DNA from: Kluyveromyces lactis
Lineage: Eukaryota; Ascomycota; Saccharomycetes; Saccharomycetales; Saccharomycetaceae
Direction of reading: 5' to 3'
Assembly: GCF_000002515.2 (NCBI RefSeq)
Contig: NC_006042.1
Span: forward strand, 1,364,001 to 1,428,000
Length of the DNA: 64,000 bases
In this document: positions 1 to 8,633 of the stretch, piece after piece
Numbering within the stretch: position 1 is the first letter of the stretch
Layout of the letters: the number at the start of each line of letters is the position of its first letter
The notes under the pieces: generated by a model
Told to the model about the DNA's origin: nothing
Database searches by the model: none
Seen by the model: the letters and a program-made list of their open reading frames with translations, nothing else
Translations under genes and position numbers: made by a program

Positions 1-1
1 A

Positions 2-736
2 TCAAGGCTAGATTGGGGTTATTTTGCTATCTTTGATGGACATGTAGGAAGTGAGGCTTCTAAATGGTGTGGAGCGAACTTACACAGATACTTGGAACAG
101 AAAATATTAGAGGATGAGGCCCGTGATCTGAGGGATGTTTTGAATGACTCGTTTGTGCATGCAGATAATGAGATTAACAATGCATTGAAGGGGAATAGCG
201 GTTGCACTGCAGCCGTCTGCGTGTTGAGATGGGAAATACCTGATACCACAGTGCCCAGTGAGGACGAAACGATAAATTTACAACAACATAAGAGGATGTT
301 ATATACAGCGAACGTTGGAGATACAAGAGTGGTACTTTTCAGGAATGGCAACAGTATACGATTGACATATGATCACAAGGCTTCGGATATTCTGGAGCTG
401 CAGCGTGTTGAAAATGCGGGTGGTTTAATAATGAAGAGCAGAGTCAATGGGATGCTGGCTGTTACCAGATCACTTGGTGATAAGTTTTTTGATTCATTGG
501 TAGTGGCAAATCCATTTACGACAAGTGTTGAGATTACAACGAGTGATCAGTTCTTAATTATTGCATGCGATGGGTTGTGGGATGTGATAGAGGACCATGA
601 GGCGTGTGAGATGATAAAAGACATAAATAATCCCAATGAAGCAGCAAGAGTATTAGTAAGATATGCTCTTGAGAATGGAACCACAGATAATGTGACCGTA
701 ATGGTAATATTTTTGGATACTTCGCAGGAGAACTGA
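2..736 (+). CDS. PTC1: Type 2C protein phosphatase Ptc1 (partial, N-terminus outside window)
   Basis: Metal-dependent Ser/Thr phosphatase of the PP2C (PPM) family. In S. cerevisiae it inactivates the HOG and cell-wall MAP kinases and helps organelle inheritance. The reading frame is already open at base 2 and shows the DGHVG metal-binding motif near bases 35-49. After it come GDTRVVL, DHKASD, RSLGDKFF, CDGLWDV and the terminal DNVTVM, which are the PP2C motifs in their usual order. The frame ends at a TGA at 734-736. The start codon and first residues lie upstream of the window, so the TTG at 92 that opens a shorter frame is not the start. PTC1 next to MED2, ATP16 and MCD1 matches the S. cerevisiae order YDL006-YDL003, which supports PTC1 over its paralogues PTC2-4. 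No frameshift is seen. Confidence 0.93.
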   Translation, partial: SRLDWGYFAIFDGHVGSEASKWCGANLHRYLEQKILEDEARDLRDVLNDSFVHADNEINNALKGNSGCTAAVCVLRWEIPDTTVPSEDETINLQQHKRMLYTANVGDTRVVLFRNGNSIRLTYDHKASDILELQRVENAGGLIMKSRVNGMLAVTRSLGDKFFDSLVVANPFTTSVEITTSDQFLIIACDGLWDVIEDHEACEMIKDINNPNEAARVLVRYALENGTTDNVTVMVIFLDTSQEN

Positions 737-774
737 AGTCAGTTTTCGATGTTAATGCAGTTGTATAAAATTAT

Positions 775-776
<2 letters not shown>

Positions 777-808
<32 letters not shown>
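777..808. repeat. (AT)16 microsatellite
   Basis: An uninterrupted run of 16 AT dinucleotides lies between the 3' ends of the convergent PTC1 and MED2 genes, 40 bases after the PTC1 stop. AT-rich sequence here may help 3' end formation. The rest of the short gap down to the MED2 stop shows nothing else. Confidence 0.95.
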
Positions 809-811
<3 letters not shown>

Positions 812-994
812 CATATACATATCTTCCTAGATAATACGTTCTTCTTTGAAGCAGAGCTCTTTTTTAGAAATCAATTGAAAGGAGTTGCGTAGTTCATTGA
901 CCAATTACTCCATGCAGAATAGAGCATTAGAAAGCAATAACGGTATTATATTAGACCTACGGTTAATTCATGTCATACCGAGGTATGACAAACA

Positions 995-1837
995 TCATAT
1001 GTTAAAATCTTCCAAATTCAATTCATTATTGTCGTTAGCCGCATTCCAATCAATGCCGAGGTCGTTGAAATCGTTCAACGTTAGATAACTACTTGGATTG
1101 CCATTTTCAGGAACGTTTACTGCAGAAGGTGGTGCATTTGTATCATTGAAATTTATTTGAGGATCATTCTTTTTCTCGTTTCCACCAGATGTGTTTTGTA
1201 ACCCGCCAAAACCTACCTGGTTATCCATTGAGTCAAACATAGAAAGATCCATGCCGTTTAAATCACCAAACTCGGAGTTGAAAGACTGGGCTTGAGTAAT
1301 TCCAGCAGACGGTAGATCAGTATCAAAGTTTGTTAGCATGTCTATTGGGGTGTTCTTAGCGGAGTATCTCTGCTGCTGTTCATGTTGTTGTTCCTGTGGC
1401 TGTTGCTGTTGCTGTTGCTGTTGTTGTTGCTGCTGTTGTTGCTGTTTCTGTTTCAATTGTTTTTGCTCTAATTGCTGCTGTTCTAATTTCTGCTGTTCCA
1501 ATAACTGTCTCTCTAACTTTTCTTGTTCTTGTTTCTTGATCTGTTCTTCCTCTCTCTGTTTCTTCAACTGCAATGCGCTATCTTTCACTGCCCCAACGTA
1601 ATCCGCCGTTGTTTGTAATGAAACGTCTAAAGTATCAAGAAGCGAGTAAAACTGCGTTATTCTATCACCTAGTCCTTTCTGCTGAGCCTTTGAAAACCCT
1701 GTCGTCACCTTGGGATCTAGTTTAATAGTTTTCAATTGCTGTTGAGTTAACAAATCAGCTGAAAGTCGAAGTATATCATCGAAATATTGCGTCAACTTGT
1801 TCTCCTGTCTGTCAGAAACACCAGTCTTAGGTACCAT
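995..1837 (-). CDS. MED2: Mediator tail subunit 2
   Basis: Subunit of the Mediator tail module (with Med3/Pgd1 and Med15), which links activators to RNA polymerase II. The 280-residue protein has an N-terminal helical part (about residues 12-100) resembling the conserved Med2 region. It is followed by a charged K/E/Q coiled-coil stretch, a run of 15 glutamines (bases 1400-1444) and a low-complexity middle. The last 20 or so residues, with YLTLNDFNDL and a final DFNI, match what I remember of the S. cerevisiae C-terminus. It is much shorter than the S. cerevisiae protein (about 431 residues) because the long Asn-rich linker is missing. The ATG at 1837 begins MVPKTG. The gene is divergent from ATP16, and its position between PTC1 and ATP16 supports the call. 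Confidence 0.9.
   Translation of the reverse strand: MVPKTGVSDRQENKLTQYFDDILRLSADLLTQQQLKTIKLDPKVTTGFSKAQQKGLGDRITQFYSLLDTLDVSLQTTADYVGAVKDSALQLKKQREEEQIKKQEQEKLERQLLEQQKLEQQQLEQKQLKQKQQQQQQQQQQQQQQQPQEQQHEQQQRYSAKNTPIDMLTNFDTDLPSAGITQAQSFNSEFGDLNGMDLSMFDSMDNQVGFGGLQNTSGGNEKKNDPQINFNDTNAPPSAVNVPENGNPSSYLTLNDFNDLGIDWNAANDNNELNLEDFNI
1400..1444 (-). repeat. CAG/CAA polyglutamine tract in MED2
   Basis: Fifteen consecutive glutamine codons, mixed CAA and CAG, read on the minus strand inside MED2, with further Q-rich sequence on both sides. The mixed codons make it less prone to slippage than a pure CAG run. On the plus strand the same bases read as a poly-cysteine frame, which is an artefact. 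Confidence 0.93.
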
Positions 1838-2501
1838 TATGAAACTGACGTGTTTAGGACCGTAAGACGTCTGACCATCCAGGGTTCTGGGAGCAGTCCT
1901 GTATCATGTACGATGCGGATAAGTGATTATGATGAATCGTTCATTATACATTTCATTGAATAGTGGTTTAAAGAAAATCATGAGCCAATCAAAACGATGG
2001 AAATGGCCATATTCGACAGGGTAACAACATACATTTTATCAATCAGGGACCCCTAGCTTCATACATCATATCTACTACGTGCTACAAAAAGTACTGCAAA
2101 CAGGTGTCACGTATATACACTCATTTCACGACTACACTAGAGCTAGGTGTCCCTCAACGGTCTTTTCAGCAAAGCCATTGACGTTTCACAGGCTTGAAAA
2201 CACCTCTTCTCGAGTGCATCAACTTTTTCAGTTTTCAGTTTTCCAAGGCCTCAATTAGGATTTTTGAAAATGAAAAGAATGGGATTTTAGTTTTAATTAC
2301 AGCTTTACGATATTTGTGAATAAGGTTTTACTAGAACTGTTCTTGTTGGACTACTGTTGTTCCTTCTTAGACTTTTGTATTTTGATCTTTGTTTAGTGTT
2401 ATTAGATTTTGTTTCAATTGAATTCATTACAGTCTGTTTTAATTGCTTCTTGTCCAGAATCGAAATCATAAGAACACATTACCAGAAAATAATCACCTAT
2501 A
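1838..2501. other. Divergent promoter region, MED2 / ATP16
   Basis: 664 bases with no gene, between two divergently transcribed genes. A CCAATCA motif near 1984 could be a Hap2/3/4/5 site for the respiratory gene ATP16, but one short match is weak evidence. The last 150 bases before ATP16 are T-rich, as in strong yeast promoters. No other element is recognised. Confidence 0.6.
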
Positions 2502-2981
2502 ATGTTCCGTTTATCTGCTGCTAGAACTTTGGCCAAATCTGTCAACACCGTTGTTGCTAAGCGTACTTATGCTGAAGCTGCCGATGGTGCTTTGAAGTTG
2601 CAATTTGCTTTGCCACATCAAACCTTGTTTTCTGGTACTCCAGTTACCCAAGTCAACTTGCCAGCTAAGTCTGGTCAAATCGGTATCTTGGCTAACCACG
2701 TTCCAACTGTTGAACAATTGGTTCCAGGTGTTGTTGAAGTCTTGGAAGGTTCTTCTTCTAAGAAGTTCTTTGTTTCCGGTGGTTTCGCTACTGTCCAACC
2801 AGACTCTACCTTGGCTATCACTTCCGTTGAAGCATTCCCATTAGAGTCTTTCTCTCCAGAAAACGTTAGATCTCTGTTGGCTGAAGCTCAAAAGAACGTC
2901 TCCTCTGCTGACGAAGTTGCTGCTGCCGAAGCTGCTATCCAACTTGAAGTTTTGGAAGCTTTGCAAGCCGCTTTGAAATAA
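2502..2981 (+). CDS. ATP16: F1Fo ATP synthase subunit delta, mitochondrial
   Basis: Subunit delta of the central stalk of mitochondrial F1-ATPase, which couples rotor movement to ATP synthesis (the counterpart of bacterial subunit epsilon). The 159-residue protein begins with a basic, acid-free stretch (about residues 1-22, R/K/S/A-rich, ending near RTYA) typical of a matrix-targeting sequence. Then comes the beta-sandwich region with GQIGILANHVPTVEQL and FFVSGGFATV, and a C-terminal alpha-helical hairpin rich in Ala and Glu. Length is essentially that of S. cerevisiae Atp16 (160). Codon use is strongly biased (TTG, GGT, GCT), which fits high expression. The ATG at 2502 is the first in frame. 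Confidence 0.96.
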   Translation: MFRLSAARTLAKSVNTVVAKRTYAEAADGALKLQFALPHQTLFSGTPVTQVNLPAKSGQIGILANHVPTVEQLVPGVVEVLEGSSSKKFFVSGGFATVQPDSTLAITSVEAFPLESFSPENVRSLLAEAQKNVSSADEVAAAEAAIQLEVLEALQAALK

Positions 2982-4193
2982 TTGAGATGAACGAAGAATT
3001 ACAATTGGACCAAGGTATAATACACTTGATACGGATACTCTACTTGGAAGCAATTGTTTTCCCGGTTGATTGTAAACCTGTCTCGGCGTTTGTATTATCC
3101 TTCGTCTGCTTTTTTTTCATTATTCTAATTCCTATTATTCCATTGCACAAGCTTACACAACACAACGACGAATACATTTCATGATTTAGCCTAAAGACCC
3201 TTTTTTGTTGCTCCGGTCATTGTCCTTTCTTTCCATACAATACTGTAGTGTGAACGTACGAATAAGACTGGGAACTATTGAGAATTAACCTAAAACGACT
3301 ATTACTAAAATATACAACGAATTAAAACCCAGCGAATTAAAAGAAATCAGAAGAAATAAATACGATAAAACCTAAAAATTCTAAATGATATGGAGGTTGA
3401 TACAAGTGATGTCTCGATTCCGTTTCAAAAGGGGGTTCTAGTCTTTGTTTTAATGACCAACAAACATAAATCTTTCTTCAATATACTATTCCTTCCTTTC
3501 TAACAATATCAAAGAAAACACTGGATCGATTATAATTTGTCTATCCCCGTTAAAAATATTATCAATTAAGAACCGAATTGAAAGACTTAGATTTTATATT
3601 TTTTAGCAGAAACGATTTGTGTGTAACTGATGTCTAGTTTTAAGATTCATATTCATATATACCGATTAAACTGACTGCGCATACTGAGAGAGATGATCTG
3701 GTTTTGGCATCAACAAGAGTTAGAAAGGCAGGGTAATAAATGGGTATAAGGTCCTCACTTGTTACCCGGATTTTATACCACGAAATCGAAATTTTTCCGG
3801 CGGGAAATCTTTTGAGGTCCCAGAAAAAGACATTGTTTTCCCCCAAAAATATTTTCGCGATTTTTCTCCATAACGCGTTTCCGTGATGAGATCTATAACC
3901 AGCAATCCTTTAACAAATATCATTGATAAACACTGGATGAGAAGTATGTCTATTCCATCATATTGATTGCACCTTTACCAATAATTTTATCAAATATATA
4001 TATTACCTATGGAATTTTAATGTCGTGACCTCTGAAAAAAGACACAGTGCTATTTTATTTCATTTTTATTTTGCTAACCATTCCTTATAAGATCAAGTTC
4101 TAATCTCGATCTTAAGTTTATATCCATTTGCTATACCATTTGCAACAGGAACCACGAGCCTTATATCACCTAATCCAAAAATAAACAACGTAT
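2982..4193. other. Long intergenic region between ATP16 and MCD1
   Basis: About 1.2 kb with no convincing gene. A 68-codon minus-strand frame near 3640-3846 starts at TTG and is judged spurious. The part near 3853-3878 holds the G1/S-type sites described separately for MCD1. The remainder is AT-rich, and I see no tRNA or snoRNA signature in it. Confidence 0.6.
3853..3878. promoter_or_regulatory. Putative MBF/SBF (G1/S) element cluster for MCD1
   Basis: TTTCGCG (3853-3859, reverse of the CGCGAAA SCB-type core) is followed 13 bases later by ACGCGT (3873-3878, the MCB core). The cluster lies about 320 bases before the MCD1 start. Cohesin subunit expression is known to peak at G1/S through MBF, so the location fits. 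Binding itself is inferred. Confidence 0.55.
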
Positions 4194-5996
4194 ATGCCAC
4201 CAAATAGCAATTCACATACTCAGGTGAGATTAAATACAAGCAATGGGCCGTTGGCTCAGATCTGGCTGGCTTCCAATTTGAGTAGCATCAATCGGAACAT
4301 TGCAAAGACTAATATCGTGGAATCTGTTGAAGAGATTGCCAAAGCTGCAGGTGTTAATCTAGATGATGAATCTGTGGAACCTATCACATTACGTGCTTCC
4401 GGTGAGTTACTACATGGTGTTGTAAAAGTTTATTCTCAAAAAGCATCCTATCTGCTTACTGATATCACAGACTTACTGAGTAAAGTGAAATCTATCTTCA
4501 AGGGATCGCTGAACAAGAGCGTCACAATTCAGCTAGATACAGTGGCAAAGTTAGATCAGCTTTTATTGCAAGATGCGGTTACAGAACTTGACGTCTTGGA
4601 GATGCCCAGTTTGGATTTCTTGAAAGATATCCAAGTGCCAGAAGGTTTTTTGATCGCTGAACGATCAATGGAAAGACAAGTGCAAGGAGCAGCACCTGTA
4701 ACATCCGCCATTGCAGCACAACAACAAGCATGGGATATGTCCTTAGAAGTTGGAAGGCGATTCCTGGCAGATGAAGATGATGACTTGAATGCTATTGAAC
4801 ATCACGATTCATCTCATTTGAAATTAGATTTTGACCTTGGTGATTCTAATCAAAGCAATAACACTAAATCATGGGGTGAAGGGACTCGTGTTACTGCTAG
4901 TGAAGTAAACGCGGATGATGGAGAAAATGAAGGTGATTTGACTATTAGAAATGACAATGACGATGATGATGAATTGCTACCACTTAACGATGATTGGGAT
5001 TTGGGATTAAACGATGATGATCAGAATATTTCTGGTAATCAGTCTAGCCATGGTAGCGACATGTCTGTAGAGATCGGGAGAAGGGCTGATATTACTCACT
5101 CATTGCATGATGATACACTCTTAGACTTTGATCTAGGGCTGCCAAAGGACACAGAACCAGAGCATCAAGAGCAAGCAGAGGCATACATACCACCTAGAGC
5201 AGTAAAGAAGAGGGCACCAAGGAATAAAGCCTTTATCAATGTTAAGAAGGTTCTCATAGATGCTGATGCCGAATTAAACGATTCTGAAGTGAAAGGAGGA
5301 CCATCGGACTCAATTCTTATCGTTTCTGATGAGACTTCGTCCGCTATATCAAAGAAAAAAAGAGCCATCGATGAATTATACTCTGACCTGGACTTCCTTC
5401 CTCAAAAGATTATATCTAATTTCTTCAACCATAAAGCTTCAAAGAAGCCTAGAGCTCTGTCACAATCCAGCCAATCTGATGGGTCCGATGTTGATATAGA
5501 TATCTCTTTGGGTATCGATGGAAGTTTGGTACACAATTCTGATCCATTCGATCACCAACAAATGGGCTTTGATGCAGAATCAGAAGGACCAGTGTTTGCT
5601 GATGATGAACCTCCAGTTCTTGCAGCTGATACATCCATGGAAGAAAATGATTACCAAGCCATTCAATCAGACGAATTTGCCTCTCGTGGGTCAATTGAAA
5701 AGGAAAAAAGTCAAAAAGTAGAGCTTGCTACCGGTGAAATCGTGTCTAAATCTACAGTGGAAATGGCAACTCTACTGAGAGATGAAATGAGCTCCGGTGA
5801 AGCTACTTTTGATAAAATCCTTACTTCGAAGTACCAGGATAACGCGGTAATAACAAAAAGAATGGCCAGTAAAGCATTCTTTGAGTTACTTTCTCTTGCC
5901 ACCGCAGACTGTATATCATTGAAACAGAAGGAAACATTTGGACAAATCACAATTTTAGGAAAATCAAACTTATATGAGACGTTTGTTACCGCATAG
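4194..5996 (+). CDS. MCD1: Cohesin kleisin subunit Mcd1/Scc1 (Rad21 family)
   Basis: Mitotic kleisin that closes the Smc1-Smc3 cohesin ring and is cut by separase at anaphase. The 600-residue protein has the N-terminal Rad21/Rec8 domain (about 10-130, including GPLAQIWLASN and LRASGELLHGVVKVYS), which binds Smc3. It has a long acidic, low-complexity middle and a C-terminal winged-helix domain (about 530-600) for Smc1. Two separase-type sites of the form SxExGRR are visible: S183-R189 (cut expected after R188) and S291-R297 (cut expected after R296). S. cerevisiae Scc1 also has two, near 180 and 268. The mitotic identity over Rec8 rests on these sites, the N-terminal match and the ATP16 neighbour. 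It is convergent with RQC1. Confidence 0.95.
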   Translation: MPPNSNSHTQVRLNTSNGPLAQIWLASNLSSINRNIAKTNIVESVEEIAKAAGVNLDDESVEPITLRASGELLHGVVKVYSQKASYLLTDITDLLSKVKSIFKGSLNKSVTIQLDTVAKLDQLLLQDAVTELDVLEMPSLDFLKDIQVPEGFLIAERSMERQVQGAAPVTSAIAAQQQAWDMSLEVGRRFLADEDDDLNAIEHHDSSHLKLDFDLGDSNQSNNTKSWGEGTRVTASEVNADDGENEGDLTIRNDNDDDDELLPLNDDWDLGLNDDDQNISGNQSSHGSDMSVEIGRRADITHSLHDDTLLDFDLGLPKDTEPEHQEQAEAYIPPRAVKKRAPRNKAFINVKKVLIDADAELNDSEVKGGPSDSILIVSDETSSAISKKKRAIDELYSDLDFLPQKIISNFFNHKASKKPRALSQSSQSDGSDVDIDISLGIDGSLVHNSDPFDHQQMGFDAESEGPVFADDEPPVLAADTSMEENDYQAIQSDEFASRGSIEKEKSQKVELATGEIVSKSTVEMATLLRDEMSSGEATFDKILTSKYQDNAVITKRMASKAFFELLSLATADCISLKQKETFGQITILGKSNLYETFVTA

Positions 5997-6108
5997 ACTT
6001 TTAATTTGGATACTTTTATAACGGACATTATGTATAAATAATTAATAATATCTGTTTTTTTAAGTTGGTTTAAATATACATGACGGCAGATCAGTTCAAG
6101 TTGTTGTG

Positions 6109-8292
6109 CTATTCGATTTCTTCATTTGGTTGTTGCTGTTGTTGCTGCTGCTCCAAGTATTCTTGTATTGATAACTGGTTAATGTGTTGTAAAAGCTCCT
6201 CATCAGCGAACCTGTTCATTTGGGATATTTCTAGATGTTTACTATCAATTAGTCCTTCGATTGTTTCTACTACATACTCACTTTCTCTATCATGTGGTTG
6301 TGGTGGTAGTACATCGAATTCAAACACAGAATGATCTGACCAAATTTCTTCGGGAATAGCAGCCATAACGGATGACTCTTGAGAAAGAATAGCAAACCTT
6401 AACAAATTAATTGGAATGTTATTGATGAAGAATGATGTTGGCGCCACGTCGTCATCATCATCGCCATCATTTATATCCTTCACTGCATCAGTGTCAAACG
6501 AAGTGGAATTAAAAATGCTTGCTAACTCATCAAGTAAAAACTTCTTAGCTTCCGCTTCCTTCCAAATGGCGCCCATTCTAGTAGTATAAGCTTTTGTCTC
6601 GATAGAAGCGCTCACAGTAGGAGGTTTTAATTTAATTTTCAATTTGGATGGATCACCAAGTAACACTTCTTCGTATATCCTGTAAAGAGATGAAGGATAT
6701 TGATTCCAAACACGTTTTAACAACTGCTTAGCTTCTTCAATGCAGGACAATTTCCAATAAGAATATACGGCAGTCATTCCCAGTCCTAAAGTAAACCACT
6801 GTTTGTATAGGTTGAATAAAGGATTCTTTATCATTTGAATAATGTACTGATATTCATCATTGGCAGCCAAATAATGATCCATGAAATATCTTGCTCCTAA
6901 AGGATCTTCCAAAGGTGATAAAGAAAGAAGAGTTTTACACCACTGAGCGGCTGTTGAAACGGCACCTCTTTGAGATACGATTTGAATATATCTCATGATA
7001 GCCAAATAAAACTGTCTGTTGTAAAAATATATGTAGGGAAGTTGGAAATCCTTAGCAGTGAACTCAATCCCATTTTTCAAACAACGGTCGAAGACAAATA
7101 GTGCACGTTCAACCAAACCATTACTGTTAGATTTGTCACCTTGCCTTACGCATATCAAGGCAACTTGTAAGAGCCCTGGTACATGATAAGGGAATTGCGA
7201 AGATATTATTGATATTAGTGCTTCATGATCAGGGTGTAAGACTGTACTCAGGTAGAATTCGGTTAAAGCCTTTTTGCTATTGGTATCGTTTAAAGCATCG
7301 AATTTATAATAAGTAAAATGCTTAGACCATTTGCGTTCAACATCGTCTTTGATGACAGCATCCCAATCCAAAGGACGCTGCCATCTCGACCATTTTGTTA
7401 GATCGTCGTTAGACAACTTTTTCAAGATGAATTCTCCACGTACTGTTGGTAGCCAGTCGTCTCTTATCTTGGTGAACTGTAACTTTCGGACAGACCCGCC
7501 GTTGGGGACACTTCTCTTGTCCTTGCCACTCCAGTTCTTTACTAATCTTTTTAGTCTCTCAATTTGCTTCAATACTTCTGGTGATACATGAGTGGATGTC
7601 ACAGAGTCAATATCTTGTAAGGTCTCTGGTGATAAATCATCAAAAAGTAATTTGAATTCGTTATCAGGAATTAACTGCTTGAAATCGAACTTATTAAACA
7701 ATGCATTCAAAGGTTTGAAATGTTTAAACTTAGTAAACCCAGGATCATCTCTGAGATTATATTGTTTCCAAGTCGATAAGTTATCCTCATAACCTTGGCT
7801 AACCTCTTCATCGGCAGTCATAAACCCATCATCGTCATCGTACTCATCGTATTCCTCCTGAGAATCCAGCGATTTGTAAGATGTTATATTTTTCTTTTGG
7901 AATTGAGTCAACAAACGAGCAAACTCTTCATCATCTTCCCCATCTTCGTCTTTTAGGCTAGGACCTTTTTTGCTTTGGTTCTTAGTCTTCTTATTCTTCT
8001 TTTTACTTGTCTTCTTAGTATTCCTCTTCTGAGATTTAGTCTCCAGCTTAATTATTGGAGACTCCTCCTCTACTGGTGAGACAGCCGCTTCTTCCTCTTC
8101 CTCTTCCTCTTCCTCTTCCTCATCATCATCATCCATTAACATAAACATATTTGAGCTAGTTACTGTTGGTTGAGCCAGGGATTCATCTTCATTTTCCAAG
8201 GCTGGTGACGATGAGCTAGCTTTCGATGTTAGCTTGAGCAAAGTCGTCTCTAAATCATCCTTTCCTAATCTTCTCAACTGTCTTGAACTCAT
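6109..8292 (-). CDS. RQC1: Ribosome quality control complex subunit Rqc1 (TCF25 family)
   Basis: Component of the ribosome-associated quality control complex with Ltn1/Rkr1, Rqc2 and Cdc48. It acts on nascent chains stuck on 60S subunits. The 727-residue protein opens with MSSRQLRRL and a very acidic/lysine-rich N-terminal region (poly-E at plus bases about 8086-8121, then a K/R-rich patch). The TCF25 domain (about 190-650) follows, with stretches such as FKLLFDDLSPE, YHVPGLLQVALI and SLSPLEDPLGARYF. Near the end are NIPINLLRFAILS and DVLPP, which I remember from the S. cerevisiae protein (723 residues). It ends in a short polyglutamine run and PNEEIE. It is divergent from IPI1. The S. cerevisiae orthologue YDR333C is not next to IPI1, so this neighbourhood is lineage-specific or ancestral. 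Confidence 0.93.
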   Translation of the reverse strand: MSSRQLRRLGKDDLETTLLKLTSKASSSSPALENEDESLAQPTVTSSNMFMLMDDDDEEEEEEEEEEEAAVSPVEEESPIIKLETKSQKRNTKKTSKKKNKKTKNQSKKGPSLKDEDGEDDEEFARLLTQFQKKNITSYKSLDSQEEYDEYDDDDGFMTADEEVSQGYEDNLSTWKQYNLRDDPGFTKFKHFKPLNALFNKFDFKQLIPDNEFKLLFDDLSPETLQDIDSVTSTHVSPEVLKQIERLKRLVKNWSGKDKRSVPNGGSVRKLQFTKIRDDWLPTVRGEFILKKLSNDDLTKWSRWQRPLDWDAVIKDDVERKWSKHFTYYKFDALNDTNSKKALTEFYLSTVLHPDHEALISIISSQFPYHVPGLLQVALICVRQGDKSNSNGLVERALFVFDRCLKNGIEFTAKDFQLPYIYFYNRQFYLAIMRYIQIVSQRGAVSTAAQWCKTLLSLSPLEDPLGARYFMDHYLAANDEYQYIIQMIKNPLFNLYKQWFTLGLGMTAVYSYWKLSCIEEAKQLLKRVWNQYPSSLYRIYEEVLLGDPSKLKIKLKPPTVSASIETKAYTTRMGAIWKEAEAKKFLLDELASIFNSTSFDTDAVKDINDGDDDDDVAPTSFFINNIPINLLRFAILSQESSVMAAIPEEIWSDHSVFEFDVLPPQPHDRESEYVVETIEGLIDSKHLEISQMNRFADEELLQHINQLSIQEYLEQQQQQQQPNEEIE

Positions 8293-8633
8293 AATTCACA
8301 ATATTGCTCCGTGATACCTTTGAAGCTAGCAGAATATGGCTTATGGTCCTGCCGGTAACGATATAATCCCTTTGGAAACGCCATAGTAGTGATACTGTCT
8401 TATATATGTATAATGATCTGAATTTATGTTCATATCGAAAACCAGTTCACGTGATCTACAAAAGAAATTTTCCAATGTCTTGAAAAATTTGGTACTAGTG
8501 ATGCTCTTACCTTGATCTTAGAAATATGAAGCTCATCTCATCGACATGGAAAGAGAGTCCAGTCATGAGTAGACAACCAGTAGACTAGGTTGCCCCAATA
8601 CAAGACAATAAAACAAGCCCCCTTTTGAGCAAG
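8293..8633. promoter_or_regulatory. Divergent promoter RQC1 / IPI1 with RRPE and PAC boxes
   Basis: The 341-base region between divergent starts contains TGAAAAATTT (8481-8490, RRPE type) and GCTCATCTC (8531-8539, PAC type), in the order and spacing typical of ribosome-biogenesis promoters. They lie about 150 and 100 bases before the IPI1 start. This matches Ipi1 function in pre-60S assembly. Whether RQC1 shares the control is unknown. A CACGTGA core also lies near 8448. Two short ATG-initiated frames at 8526 and 8546 are probably upstream of the transcript start. Confidence 0.65.

Noticed and set aside
1338-1601. Poly-cysteine plus-strand frame
   Set aside because: It is the complement of the MED2 glutamine tract, not a real protein.
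8526-8588. Short upstream ATG frames before IPI1
   Set aside because: They overlap the PAC box, which normally lies upstream of the transcription start, so they are probably not transcribed as uORFs.
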